A stretch of 64,000 nucleotides of DNA. Origin: Methylophaga sp. OBS1 (GTDB lineage Bacteria > Pseudomonadota > Gammaproteobacteria > Nitrosococcales > Methylophagaceae). The notes under the pieces were generated by a model that saw nothing but the letters and a program-made list of their open reading frames with translations, was not told the DNA's origin and searched no databases. The position numbers and the translations under genes were made by a program. The stretch is from the NCBI RefSeq assembly GCF_026319365.1, contig NZ_JAPDMS010000001.1, positions 208,032 to 272,031 of the forward strand, read 5' to 3'. Shown here piece by piece: positions 18,441 through 27,420 of the stretch. Position 1 is the first letter of the stretch; the number at the start of each line of letters is the position of its first letter.

Positions 18441-18992
18441 CTAAAAGCTTTCTGTATGATAGCGATAACAGCGAAGGGTTTCCGACCAGTAATCGGCCGG
18501 CAGGCCAGCCTTACGTTTCAATGCGGCGACAAATTGCTCCGGACTGTGCAATGCGTCCCAGACAGCAGGCAGGAAGGTGGCCCGATGCTGTTGATCCTCC
18601 AGAATCAAACCATCTTCACCGGCCTTGAGCAGACTTAGCAGTGCTGCTTCGGACTGACAGTTAATGGGTTCAGGCTTACTTAGTACGGCTATATGAATAT
18701 CCAGTTCATCAACAATCTGTTCTGTCACTGGCTCGAAGCGCCGGTCTCGAAATGCTGCCGAGAAGGCATTAGCCGCGACATCGGCTGCCAGCGGACGGTG
18801 AGCATCGAGTGTTCCGATGCAGCCATGCAAAGCACCGGCAAGGTAGAGCGTGACAAAACTGGCCCCCTCTACAGTGACTTTGCGGGGCAGGCTGTCCAGC
18901 TCCAATGGCATGACGACGTCATGCCTGAGTCCGTGTTTGATGGCATCGCGGGCGATTTTACGTAACAGGTAGCGTTCGGGCCGGGGAATCAT
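18441..18992 (-). CDS. amrA: AMMECR1-domain protein (AmmeMemoRadiSam system protein A)
   Basis: This 183-residue single AMMECR1 domain has the conserved block LHGCIGTLDAHRPLAADVAANAFSAAF (usually LRGCIGT) and the ELDIHIAVLSKPEPI strand. Its function is unknown in bacteria. It lies 2 bp downstream of the Memo-family gene on the same strand, so both are certainly co-transcribed. In many genomes AMMECR1, Memo and a dedicated radical SAM enzyme occur together as one conserved but uncharacterised system; the radical SAM partner is divergently encoded here. Confidence 0.88.
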   Translation of the reverse strand: MIPRPERYLLRKIARDAIKHGLRHDVVMPLELDSLPRKVTVEGASFVTLYLAGALHGCIGTLDAHRPLAADVAANAFSAAFRDRRFEPVTEQIVDELDIHIAVLSKPEPINCQSEAALLSLLKAGEDGLILEDQQHRATFLPAVWDALHSPEQFVAALKRKAGLPADYWSETLRCYRYHTESF

Positions 18993-18994
18993 GA

Positions 18995-19783
18995 TTACTG
19001 GAACAAGTAGGCGCCGTAACCCACCACACTGTCTCGTTTACCGGCTGTATCACCGGAATTTCTCAAATCCAGTATCTGGCCCTGCATCTGATGCTGGCGT
19101 GCGTAGAGCAAAAGACCGTTAATGCCGACACTGCCACAGGCGTGATAGCCGTCAATGACGTGGTTATCCATACTGATAATGGCCTGTGACGTCTCGGCGT
19201 CGATTTCGCGAGCACTCTCGTAGTCGAGATAGTGACTTAAATCCGAACTGATCACGATCAGTGTTTCCGGGCCACCCCAGAGCTTATCCAGCACCTCACA
19301 AACCAGTTTGGGACTGGCATGTCCGGCGACAATAGGCACAATTTTGAAATCTTCCAGCAGATACTGCAGAAAGGGTAACTGGACTTCCAGGCTGTGTTCT
19401 CGAGCATGGGCCTGTTCCAGCACGTGTACGCCATCAATGTTCATGATCTGACTTTCAGCGTGACGGTCTACCGCAATCAGGCCCATCGGGGTTTCGAACC
19501 AGTCAACCGACGACACGGCGAGGCCATCAAAGGGTACCCGGTGAGACGGACCAATCAAGACTACCCGTTTGATAATGGCTTTGAGAGACGCCAGCTGTTT
19601 ATAGGCACAGGCAGCGACCTGACCGGAATAAACATAACCCGCGTGGGGAACTATCAAGGCTTTTGGGACAAGCTCAGTCAGCGTTGAGCTGGCCTGCAGA
19701 TTTCGGGCAATCATACTGCTGAGTTTCTGTGCATCTGCCGGGTAAAACAGGCCGGCGACGGCACTGGGGCGAACGATTTCCAT
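18995..19783 (-). CDS. amrB: Memo-family protein (AmmeMemoRadiSam system protein B)
   Basis: The 262-residue Memo-like protein has the landmarks VPHAGYVYSG, GPSHRVPFDGLAV, EHSLEVQLPFLQYL, SSDLSHYLDYESA and ACGSVGINGLL. The fold is related to extradiol dioxygenases, with His residues that can bind a metal. The start has a GCGGAGGGTT ribosome-binding site. It is divergent from the radical SAM gene across 87 bp, which must hold both promoters. Human MEMO1 has been linked to iron and redox, but the bacterial role is open. Confidence 0.88.
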   Translation of the reverse strand: MEIVRPSAVAGLFYPADAQKLSSMIARNLQASSTLTELVPKALIVPHAGYVYSGQVAACAYKQLASLKAIIKRVVLIGPSHRVPFDGLAVSSVDWFETPMGLIAVDRHAESQIMNIDGVHVLEQAHAREHSLEVQLPFLQYLLEDFKIVPIVAGHASPKLVCEVLDKLWGGPETLIVISSDLSHYLDYESAREIDAETSQAIISMDNHVIDGYHACGSVGINGLLLYARQHQMQGQILDLRNSGDTAGKRDSVVGYGAYLFQ

Positions 19784-19870
19784 GGTAACCCTCCGCTTGT
19801 CGGCGTAACATGGATAAGTATCAGCTTATCAATAATTTATTGCAATATCTCCGATGAATGGAGCTGCGAT

Positions 19871-20977
19871 ATGAATCAGAATTTCAACCAGGGCGAAGCA
19901 TTTCCCGATGCCGTTGCTACCCGCTACTGGCATGGTCTGGATGATGGCCGGGTACAATGTGATTTGTGCCCGCGATTCTGCAAGTTGCACGAAGGTCAGC
20001 GCGGACTCTGTTTTGTGCGTGCCAATTACCAGGGACAAGTGGTATTGACGAGCTGGGGCCGCTCCAGCGCTTTTGTGATCGACCCGATAGAGAAAAAACC
20101 GCTGAATCATTTTCTGCCCGGCACACCCGTACTGTCGTTTGGCACTGCCGGCTGTAATCTGGCCTGTAAGTTCTGTCAGAACTGGGATATCAGTAAATCC
20201 AGGCAAATGGACAGTTTGATGGACCTGGCCACGCCTGAAATGTTGGCTGATAAGGCCAGACAACTGGGTTGTCGGAGTATTGCTTTTACCTATAACGATC
20301 CGGTGATCTTTCATGAGTACGCGATTGATGTGGCTCAGGCGTGTCGGCAGCAGGGTATTAAAACGGTGGCAGTGACGGCCGGCTATGTCACCGCGGAACC
20401 CCGGCGCGAGTTTTATAGCTGGATGGATGCGGCCAATGTCGATCTGAAAGCTTTCAGTGAACGTTTCTACAAAAAGATCACCGGTTCGCATTTACAGCCG
20501 GTACTTGAGACTCTTGAGTATCTCAAGCATGAAACCGATGTCTGGTTTGAACTCACCACGCTGCTGATACCGGGAGAGAACGATTCTGAAGATGAAGTGA
20601 CCGAGATGTGTCAGTGGGTGGTGTCACATCTGGGTAATGACGTACCGATGCATTTCAGTGTGTTTCACCCCGACTGGAAAATGATGGACAAAGCCTCAAC
20701 ACCAACTCAAACTGTCCGCAGAGCGAGAGATATCGCCCTCGCACAGGGGATTCGCTATGCCTATGTCGGCAATATGCATGACAGACAGGCAGACAGTACC
20801 TGGTGTCATCACTGTGGCAGCCTGCTGATAGGTCGGGACTGGTATCAGTTGTCTGCCTGGCAACTGGATGACAACGGACATTGTCTCAGCTGTGGAACAC
20901 CCTGTGCCGGTGTTTTCGAGTCTCTGCCCGGCCAGTGGGGCGCCAAACGTGTGGTAGTGGATATGCGTGCAGATTAA
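19871..20977 (+). CDS. amrS: AmmeMemoRadiSam system radical SAM enzyme
   Basis: The 368-residue protein has an N-terminal Cys-rich segment (CDLCPRFCKLHEGQRGLC), the radical SAM cluster motif CNLACKFCQNW, and a C-terminal Cys-rich tail (CHHCGSLLIG...CLSCGTPC) that looks like a zinc or extra iron-sulfur site. It resembles PflA-type activating enzymes. Family knowledge: it is genomically tied to AMMECR1 and Memo proteins, and its substrate is unknown. Downstream lie a DUF2726-like gene (11 bp) and a lysine-rich protein gene. Confidence 0.9.
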   Translation: MNQNFNQGEAFPDAVATRYWHGLDDGRVQCDLCPRFCKLHEGQRGLCFVRANYQGQVVLTSWGRSSAFVIDPIEKKPLNHFLPGTPVLSFGTAGCNLACKFCQNWDISKSRQMDSLMDLATPEMLADKARQLGCRSIAFTYNDPVIFHEYAIDVAQACRQQGIKTVAVTAGYVTAEPRREFYSWMDAANVDLKAFSERFYKKITGSHLQPVLETLEYLKHETDVWFELTTLLIPGENDSEDEVTEMCQWVVSHLGNDVPMHFSVFHPDWKMMDKASTPTQTVRRARDIALAQGIRYAYVGNMHDRQADSTWCHHCGSLLIGRDWYQLSAWQLDDNGHCLSCGTPCAGVFESLPGQWGAKRVVVDMRAD

Positions 20978-20988
20978 AAGGAGATGCG

Positions 20989-21561
20989 ATGTTGTGGTTT
21001 GGCCTGTCTTTGATTGCCCTGTTACTGATGCTCTGGGTGGGGATCAGGTTATACCGGCGACACAACCCTGCACCAGTCAGTCTACGCCCCAGGAAAACGC
21101 TGATGGACAGCTTACTGCGTGACTTCAAATTACAGCTTGAGCGGGCTGTGGGTGAGGACTATGATGTATTTCCGCACATCCGCCTTACTGATCTGCTGGT
21201 CACCGAATCCGACGCAGCCGGAGAGGCAGAAGACCTGCGGCTGAAAATTCAAACCACAACGACAGATTTTGTGCTGACCGAAAAAAACACCAGTAAAATT
21301 GCCTGTGTGTTGATTCTGATACATCACGGCACATTGGGTAGCAGGCAGCAATTTATCCGGCAGATCTGTCAGCAGAGTAAGTTGCCATTTCTTATTCTTG
21401 ATGTTCATAATGCTTTGAGCGACAAGCAGCTTCGCCAGAAAATTATCACGCAACTGGAGCCGACCATTTTGCTCGACGAGGACGCTGCGGAGGATGTCAG
21501 AGTCTATCTGGACCCAGGCCAGCGTGATGAAAAACGGCATCAAGCCGGGCTTGACGTTTAA
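20989..21561 (+). CDS. Membrane-anchored DUF2726-like protein
   Basis: The ATG at 20989 follows AAAAGGAGATGCG. An N-terminal helix (MLWFGLSLIALLLMLWVGI) anchors the 190-residue protein. The cytoplasmic domain has the DUF2726 rhythm VFPHIRLTDLL...TDFVLTEKN...CVLILIHHG...LPFLILDVHNALSDKQLRQ. DUF2726 is related to NERD/PD-(D/E)XK nuclease-like folds, but the usual acidic 'ELD' strand is replaced by hydrophobic residues and HHG, so nuclease chemistry is unlikely. It follows the radical SAM gene by 11 bp and is probably in that operon. Function unknown. Confidence 0.65.
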   Translation: MLWFGLSLIALLLMLWVGIRLYRRHNPAPVSLRPRKTLMDSLLRDFKLQLERAVGEDYDVFPHIRLTDLLVTESDAAGEAEDLRLKIQTTTTDFVLTEKNTSKIACVLILIHHGTLGSRQQFIRQICQQSKLPFLILDVHNALSDKQLRQKIITQLEPTILLDEDAAEDVRVYLDPGQRDEKRHQAGLDV

Positions 21562-21591
21562 ACCTGTTTATTGGCTTTTGAAGGATTGATC

Positions 21592-22020
21592 ATGGCTGTC
21601 AGCGATAACAAACATTCACCAAAATTACTCAAGCCTCGTGAAGTTACTGCTTGCAAACAACTGGCAGCATCTCAACTCAGTGATAATCAGCGTGCAGCAG
21701 CTTTACTTGCGATACACGAAGGCCAGACACAGAGCATGGCTGCAGCCACGAGCGGCTTATCTCTGGGGCAGGTCAAATATATTGTGACCCGATTTCGCAA
21801 ACTGAGACTTAAAGCATTGACGGCTGTTGATGAAGTCTCAGCCGAGACAGTTGAACCTGCTGTTGAGTCAAAGACTGAAAAAACCAAGAAAAAGTCAGAC
21901 AAAAAAGACAAGAAAAAAGCTAAGAAAGATAAAAAAGCCAAGAAAGATAAGAGCAAAAATAAAGATAAAAAGGCCAAAGAAAAAAACAAGAAAAAGAAAA
22001 AGGCCAAAAACAAAAAATAA
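21592..22020 (+). CDS. Protein with helix-turn-helix-like N-terminus and lysine-rich tail
   Basis: The ATG at 21592 follows AAGGA by 6 bp. Residues about 1-75 are predicted helical; the segment AAATSGLSLGQVKYIVTRFRKL resembles a helix-turn-helix. Residues about 94-142 are low complexity: 31 of the last 49 residues are Lys, in repeats such as AKKDKKAKKDK. This resembles histone H1-like or AlgP-type tails that bind nucleic acid. It sits 30 bp after the DUF2726-like gene. Tail length is likely to vary between strains because the coding DNA is A-rich and repetitive (about 21877-22017). Unrecognised otherwise. Confidence 0.6.
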   Translation: MAVSDNKHSPKLLKPREVTACKQLAASQLSDNQRAAALLAIHEGQTQSMAAATSGLSLGQVKYIVTRFRKLRLKALTAVDEVSAETVEPAVESKTEKTKKKSDKKDKKKAKKDKKAKKDKSKNKDKKAKEKNKKKKKAKNKK

Positions 22021-22101
22021 ACGCTGAACGACATGACTGCTGAGAAACACACTCACTCAGCAGCAGGATAAGGATGCCAAAGAGCATCTCAGGGGACGAT
22101 T

Positions 22102-24636
22102 GTGAAACCACGCCATTGGGTCGTTGGCGGAGGCTTGTTCTATGCCTTTATATTACTGGCAACGACCACCGCAAGTTATGCCCAACCCGACCAGATAAGG
22201 GTTGGCGTGTATGAAAACTCGCCCAAGTTAACGCTGAGTGAGCAGGGCGAAGCCAGCGGTATCCTGGGCGACCTGCTCATGCATATTGCCAGACGAGAAA
22301 ATTGGCGCATTGAAGTTGTTCCCTGTACCTGGCGTGCTTGCCTGAAGATGCTGGAAAATGGCGAAATCGATTTACTGCCGGACGTCGCTAAAAATCAGTC
22401 GCGCCAACAGCGTTATCAGTTTCACACTGAACCGGCTTTGATAAGTTGGTCGCAAGTTTATACAGCGGGTAATGTCAGGTTAGCGAACCTACTGGATCTG
22501 GATGGTAAAACAGTGGCCGTTCTCGAGGGGTCAGTCCAGGAAGCTTATCTGCAGAACCTTGCCAGTAATTTTTCTCTGAAGGTAAACTGGTTGCGCACCA
22601 ATAACCTTGATACTGCTTTCAATGCAGTGGTCAGTGGCGAGGCCGATGCCGTGGTCTCCAGTCACTATTATGGCAACAACAAAATGCGGGCATTGGCGCT
22701 CAATGCAACGCCCATTCTATTTCAGCCGGCACGTCTCTTTTATGCTGTTTCTCCCCAGTTTGCCCCGGCCACACTTGAGGTGATTGATGACTATCTGATT
22801 CGCTGGAAGGCGAGGCCCGACTCAGTCTATTACCAGGTACTGGCAAAGTGGACCCTGCCATCACGGCATCCGATTCCTGTGTTTATCTGGTGGTTGCTGG
22901 CATCGCTGATCATTATTGTCATCCTGGTGGTTACGTTCAATCAGGTTCTACGTAAGCAGGTCAATCTTAAAACACGTGACTTATTTGAAAGCGAGAACCG
23001 TCTCAACACCATCTTAAACAGTTTGGATGCCATTGTTTACATAAAGGATCGTCAGCATCGTTATCGTTATATCAATCAGAAAATAGCTGATTTAACAGGT
23101 CTGACACCGGAAGATTTGATGGGTGAAACGGATGAAAAAATCTTTAATTCGGATACCTGCCAACACCTCAGACTGAATGATTTAAAGGTGATGGAAGAGG
23201 GTGAGCGTCTGGTTGAAGAAGAGGAGATCAGTCAGACGCGTGACGGAACCACGCGGCATTTCCTGTCGGTAAAAATACCACTTCGCGATAGCAACGATCA
23301 CATTTACGCCCTATGCGGCATTTCTACCGATATTACCGATAACAAAAAAATGCATGAGCGTCTGCAGACACTCGAATTCTCCGATCCATTAACCGGGCTG
23401 CCAAATCGCTTTGAACTGTTCAGATGTATCGAGAAAAAGCTTCAGGAGGACAGCTCAATGTCTGCCGCACTGATGGTGGTCGATGTCGACGACTTCAAAC
23501 TGATTAATGAAGCCCATAGTCATGGTCAGGGTGATGAGTTACTGAGACAAATCACGCAACGATTGATGTCCTTCAATGAAACCTCGATGCGTGTATTCAG
23601 GACAAGCTCGGATGAGTTTGCCTGTTTGCTGGATATCCCCGGGGACTGTAATAGCAAAGACTACACTGAAGCGGCAGCGACAGAGATACGACAACTGTTA
23701 TCAGCGCCTTATCAGCTCGGCAAAGGTGCATACAACGCCACAGTCTGTATCGGGATTGCCATGTTCAGCGATGCTGAGGGTCAGACGGGGCGGATTGTCA
23801 GGCTGGCTGATTTAGCCCTCCATGAAGCCAAACATCAAGGTCGAAACAGTCAACGCTTTTTTAATCCACAGATGCAGGAATCCATCAAACGCCGCAGTGT
23901 GCTGGAAGTGGCTCTGCGTGAGGCTATCGAACATCGGCACATGTCGCTTTATTTGCAGTGCCAGGTGGACAACAGGGAAACGGTCATAGGCATGGAAGCG
24001 TTACTTCGCTGGCAACACCCGACGATGGGAACCATATCACCCGCCGAGTTTATCCCCATTGCCGAAGATAGCGGTTTGATTATTCCATTGGGGCAGTGGG
24101 TTGTTGAGAAAGCCTGTGAAATATTGTCTGACTGGGAAACTGATCCAGAAAAAAATAACTGGACATTAGCCGTTAATATCAGTCCACGGCAGTTCCGTCA
24201 TAGCGGTTTTGTTGAACATGTCGAACAGGTGGTCGGGCGATCCGGGATTGATGCCTCAAGGCTCAAGTTCGAAGTCACTGAAAACCTGCTTATCGATAAC
24301 ATGGAACAGGTCGCTGAGAAGATGAACACGCTACAGACGCTGGGTATTCGATTTTCACTGGATGATTTCGGTACAGGCTATGCCTCACTGAGTTACCTGA
24401 AATTATTGCCTATTCATCAATTAAAAATTGATCAGTCTTTTGTGCGTGAACTCGGCCAGAATCAAAATGACGAAGCGATTATAAAAACGATTCTCGCACT
24501 GGGTCAGAGCCTGGAACTCAACGTTATTGCAGAAGGAGTCGAGACGCAACAGCAAGCCGAGCGTCTAACAGAACTGGGCTGTCATCAGTTTCAGGGCTAT
24601 TTATTTGGTCGTCCTGTGCCCAGTAGCGATATCTGA
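22102..24636 (+). CDS. Cyclic-di-GMP phosphodiesterase-like sensor: SBP_bac_3-PAS-GGDEF-EAL
   Basis: The 844-residue protein starts with GTG at 22102 behind AGGGGA. A signal sequence (to about residue 27) is followed by a periplasmic solute-binding domain (about 30-250), a membrane helix (about 259-282), a PAS domain (about 300-415), GGDEF and EAL. The GGDEF signature is degenerate: SSDEF at residues 502-506. The EAL domain is intact: EALLRW from residue 632, TENLLIDN, DDFGTGYASLSYL, KIDQSFV, AEGVET. It therefore probably degrades cyclic-di-GMP, with the GGDEF as a regulatory module. The binding domain probably senses an amino acid or other small solute. A terminator follows. Confidence 0.85.
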   Translation: MKPRHWVVGGGLFYAFILLATTTASYAQPDQIRVGVYENSPKLTLSEQGEASGILGDLLMHIARRENWRIEVVPCTWRACLKMLENGEIDLLPDVAKNQSRQQRYQFHTEPALISWSQVYTAGNVRLANLLDLDGKTVAVLEGSVQEAYLQNLASNFSLKVNWLRTNNLDTAFNAVVSGEADAVVSSHYYGNNKMRALALNATPILFQPARLFYAVSPQFAPATLEVIDDYLIRWKARPDSVYYQVLAKWTLPSRHPIPVFIWWLLASLIIIVILVVTFNQVLRKQVNLKTRDLFESENRLNTILNSLDAIVYIKDRQHRYRYINQKIADLTGLTPEDLMGETDEKIFNSDTCQHLRLNDLKVMEEGERLVEEEEISQTRDGTTRHFLSVKIPLRDSNDHIYALCGISTDITDNKKMHERLQTLEFSDPLTGLPNRFELFRCIEKKLQEDSSMSAALMVVDVDDFKLINEAHSHGQGDELLRQITQRLMSFNETSMRVFRTSSDEFACLLDIPGDCNSKDYTEAAATEIRQLLSAPYQLGKGAYNATVCIGIAMFSDAEGQTGRIVRLADLALHEAKHQGRNSQRFFNPQMQESIKRRSVLEVALREAIEHRHMSLYLQCQVDNRETVIGMEALLRWQHPTMGTISPAEFIPIAEDSGLIIPLGQWVVEKACEILSDWETDPEKNNWTLAVNISPRQFRHSGFVEHVEQVVGRSGIDASRLKFEVTENLLIDNMEQVAEKMNTLQTLGIRFSLDDFGTGYASLSYLKLLPIHQLKIDQSFVRELGQNQNDEAIIKTILALGQSLELNVIAEGVETQQQAERLTELGCHQFQGYLFGRPVPSSDI

Positions 24637-24668
24637 ATCACTGTCTTTCCGCAGTCAGATTCTTTTTT
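24635..24668 (+). terminator. Intrinsic terminator after the EAL gene
   Basis: GAATCACTG (24635-24643) pairs with CAGT-CA-GATTC (24652-24662), with a 2-base bulge, and is followed by six T (24663-24668). The stop codon of the EAL gene overlaps the left arm. Confidence 0.75.
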
Positions 24669-24763
24669 GAAGAATATTTAATTGCGCGTCATCGATGCCG
24701 ATAACCTCACAGAGCAAACAAAAGTAATCAGCATTTATTGCTCGTTATAAGGTAGAAAGCACA

Positions 24764-26347
24764 ATGAAGAAAAATTTGCCCGTCACAGACAACGAAGTCA
24801 CATTCGAGGAAGAACTCATCTCCACCACCGACCTGAAAGGGGCGATCACCGGTTTCAACGCAGCCTTTGAAGAGGTGAGCGGTTTTCCCGGTGAGGAGAT
24901 GTTAGGGAAAAATCACAATATTATCCGACATCCGGATATGCCCCCCGCCGCATTTGAAGATTTATGGAATACCGTCAAGGCGAAAGACCACTGGATGGGG
25001 ATTGTTAAAAACCGCCGGAAAGATGGTGACTTCTACTGGGTTGATGCCTATGTCACCCCGATTTTTGACCGCCAGCAAATTGTGGGTTATGAATCGGTGC
25101 GGATACCGCCCAAAGCAGAATATGTCAAACGGGCACAAACCCTCTACCAGCAAATTAATGCAGGCAAAAAGCCCAGGCTTGGCAATGTTTTCAGCCGTTT
25201 CGGTCTCAAACATAAAACGATGTTGAGCGTGGCGTTGGTGAGCCTGCTGACAATGTTAGCCTCCCAACTGAATCTGGTAGCAGCGCTGCCATTTTTCTTG
25301 CCGATGATTGTGCCGGTACTGGTTGGGGCCGGTACCTATGCACTACTGCACAAATGGGTGTTTGCCAGTCTGGATCGGGCTTTAAAAGAAGCGCGTAAAG
25401 AGGTTAATAATCCACTGATGGCGATGGTCTATACGGGCAACAACGATGAAATCGCTCAGCTCTCTCTGGTCAATAAATTAGCACAGGCCAAACTGAATAC
25501 GGTATTGGTCAGACTCAGAGACACTGCGGGCAAGATTGATACTGAAGCGAGAGATACATTCAGCTCGCAACAGTCAATCATGGAGTCGATTCAGTCACAG
25601 GCCTCACAGACAGAGCAAGTGGCAACGGCAATGACTGAAATGAGTTCCAGCATTCAGGAAGTGTCCAGTAATGCCAGTAAGGCAGCATCAACGGCTTCAG
25701 AAGTTGATGAGTTGACCAAATCCAGTGAACGAAAAGCCTCGACCGCTGTGAACAGCCTGGGCTCCCTCGATACCGCTTTCAGTGACATCAACAGTGTCAT
25801 CTCCGAGCTGGAGGATGACTCCAACGCCATCAATCCAATAATCGGTGTGATCAGTGATATCGCTGAGCAAACCAATTTATTGGCGCTGAATGCGGCCATC
25901 GAAGCAGCGCGAGCCGGAGAATATGGACGCGGTTTCGCCGTCGTTGCCGATGAGGTTCGCTCACTGGCGAGCCGGACACAACAATCGACACAGGAAATCT
26001 CCGGTTTGATCCAGAGACTGGATCAGGCAGTAGACAAGGTGGTTGCCGGTATGAAAAAAACACAGGAAACCGCCTCTTCCAGCCGCGAAGATATTTCTGC
26101 CTCGATCACCTCTGTTTCCATTATCAAAGACAAGGTGCAGGAGTTGAACGATCTCAACACACAGATAGCGACGGCTGTTGAGGAGCAGAGTGCGGTGAGT
26201 GATGATATCAATCGTAATGTCGTTCGTATCAGTAGTGACGCTGAAAGCGTGGTGTCGAATGCCAACCTGGTTAATACCAATGCCGAAAACCTGGCTGGGG
26301 AATCAACTGCCTTGTTGAATATGATCCGTCGCTTCAGTCAGGCCTGA
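24764..26347 (+). CDS. Aer-like methyl-accepting chemotaxis protein with N-terminal PAS
   Basis: The 527-residue protein has a cytoplasmic Aer-type PAS domain (about 10-120: [56 protein letters not shown]), two close membrane helices (about 152-205) and a long signalling domain with the hairpin tip [20 protein letters not shown] and [14 protein letters not shown]. No periplasmic sensor is present, so it probably reads redox or oxygen state through a flavin, as Aer does. The other chemotaxis genes are not in the window. Confidence 0.88.
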   Translation: MKKNLPVTDNEVTFEEELISTTDLKGAITGFNAAFEEVSGFPGEEMLGKNHNIIRHPDMPPAAFEDLWNTVKAKDHWMGIVKNRRKDGDFYWVDAYVTPIFDRQQIVGYESVRIPPKAEYVKRAQTLYQQINAGKKPRLGNVFSRFGLKHKTMLSVALVSLLTMLASQLNLVAALPFFLPMIVPVLVGAGTYALLHKWVFASLDRALKEARKEVNNPLMAMVYTGNNDEIAQLSLVNKLAQAKLNTVLVRLRDTAGKIDTEARDTFSSQQSIMESIQSQASQTEQVATAMTEMSSSIQEVSSNASKAASTASEVDELTKSSERKASTAVNSLGSLDTAFSDINSVISELEDDSNAINPIIGVISDIAEQTNLLALNAAIEAARAGEYGRGFAVVADEVRSLASRTQQSTQEISGLIQRLDQAVDKVVAGMKKTQETASSSREDISASITSVSIIKDKVQELNDLNTQIATAVEEQSAVSDDINRNVVRISSDAESVVSNANLVNTNAENLAGESTALLNMIRRFSQA

Positions 26348-26516
26348 TAAGCCGCTGACAGCATAATCACATGGTGCCAGGTTTCACGGGCAGTCTTTGA
26401 TGGCAGTGCAGCGGGTCCAGATGGGATGGTAATTAAGTATCACCCAACGGCTTAAATAACAGGCAAACAGGGCCTGGATAGCAAGACTCATGATCAGACC
26501 AGTCGATTTCCCGTAC

Positions 26517-26536
26517 AATCCTGTCAAGGCAGGATT
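26517..26536. other. Hairpin in the gap before the GGCT/MBL/pseudokinase unit
   Basis: Perfect 7-bp arms AATCCTG (26517-26523) and CAGGATT (26530-26536) with a 6-base loop. No T run follows, so it is not a standard terminator. It is the only clear structure I see in the 26348-26614 gap, which must hold the promoter for the three-gene unit. Confidence 0.4.
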
Positions 26537-26614
26537 CAGCTGCTACCCGCTAGCCAGCGTGCCTCAAGCCGGCCGCCGACTGAAGCTATACCCGTTGTAC
26601 AAGTACTAATCACT

Positions 26615-27409
26615 ATGTTTCGCTATTTTGGCTTTGGCTCTAATATGAATATCACCTCACTGCGCGCAAAGGGCGTAGAACCTTTGTCCTCTCGGCCCGC
26701 AATTTTAAGGGGGTGGCAGCTTCGTTTTAATGTCGAACATTTTTTTCGTCATGAAGGGGGCGTGGGCAACATAGAGTACGCCGGAGATCCCATTGAACGG
26801 GTGCTGGGCGTCCTTCACGAGTGTCCTGATGAAGCGCTGGAAGCGCTGGATGCCATGGAAGCCTATGGTCATGGCTATGACCGTATCACTGTTGAGGTAG
26901 AGGTCGACGGTGAGCGAGTCCCGGCATTTGTCTATATCGGCATGCCGGCATTTATTAATCACACCTGTCTTCCCAGCCGGCGTTATCTTAATTTGTTAAT
27001 TCAGGGGGCTCGTTCGGCAGGGCTGGATGCTGATTACATCCATGATCTGTCAAGTCATCCTGTCCACAAGCCTGAAGCGTACCCGCTTTTCACACCACCC
27101 AGTGGTGACTTTCCGCTATTTGATTATCAATCCCTGTCTCGACATCCACTTTATACGGCACTTTACGGAGCGGTGTTCGATATGTCGCAGGCGCGCCCGA
27201 GACATGATTACCTCAAGCATTTCTTCGGGGGCCGGGACATGACACTGTTTCATCTCAAGCGGCTCGATACCAGTGATGGTAATGAGTGTCTGGACGATAT
27301 CCTGCATGACCGTCTCAATGATATCCAGAAACACTATCTCAACTGCTATCTGAATGAGTATGCGAGAGAGTATCGGTATGTGGGGCGATTCAACCACCAC
27401 CAGGCCTGA
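26615..27409 (+). CDS. Gamma-glutamylcyclotransferase-fold protein with C-terminal extension
   Basis: The 264-residue protein begins with the GGCT signature YFGFGSNMN. LDAMEAYGHGYDRITVEVEV holds the likely catalytic Glu, and FVYIGMPAFINHTCLPSRRYLNLLIQGAR completes the fold by about residue 145. A further ~115 residues (YPLFTPPSGDFPLFDYQSL to the end) have no match I recognise and include an acidic helix rich in Asp and Asn. It starts a three-gene unit: the MBL-like gene follows by 11 bp, and the large pseudokinase-GGDEF gene by 14 bp after that. Confidence 0.72.
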   Translation: MFRYFGFGSNMNITSLRAKGVEPLSSRPAILRGWQLRFNVEHFFRHEGGVGNIEYAGDPIERVLGVLHECPDEALEALDAMEAYGHGYDRITVEVEVDGERVPAFVYIGMPAFINHTCLPSRRYLNLLIQGARSAGLDADYIHDLSSHPVHKPEAYPLFTPPSGDFPLFDYQSLSRHPLYTALYGAVFDMSQARPRHDYLKHFFGGRDMTLFHLKRLDTSDGNECLDDILHDRLNDIQKHYLNCYLNEYAREYRYVGRFNHHQA

Positions 27410-27420
27410 GGAGGGCATTA

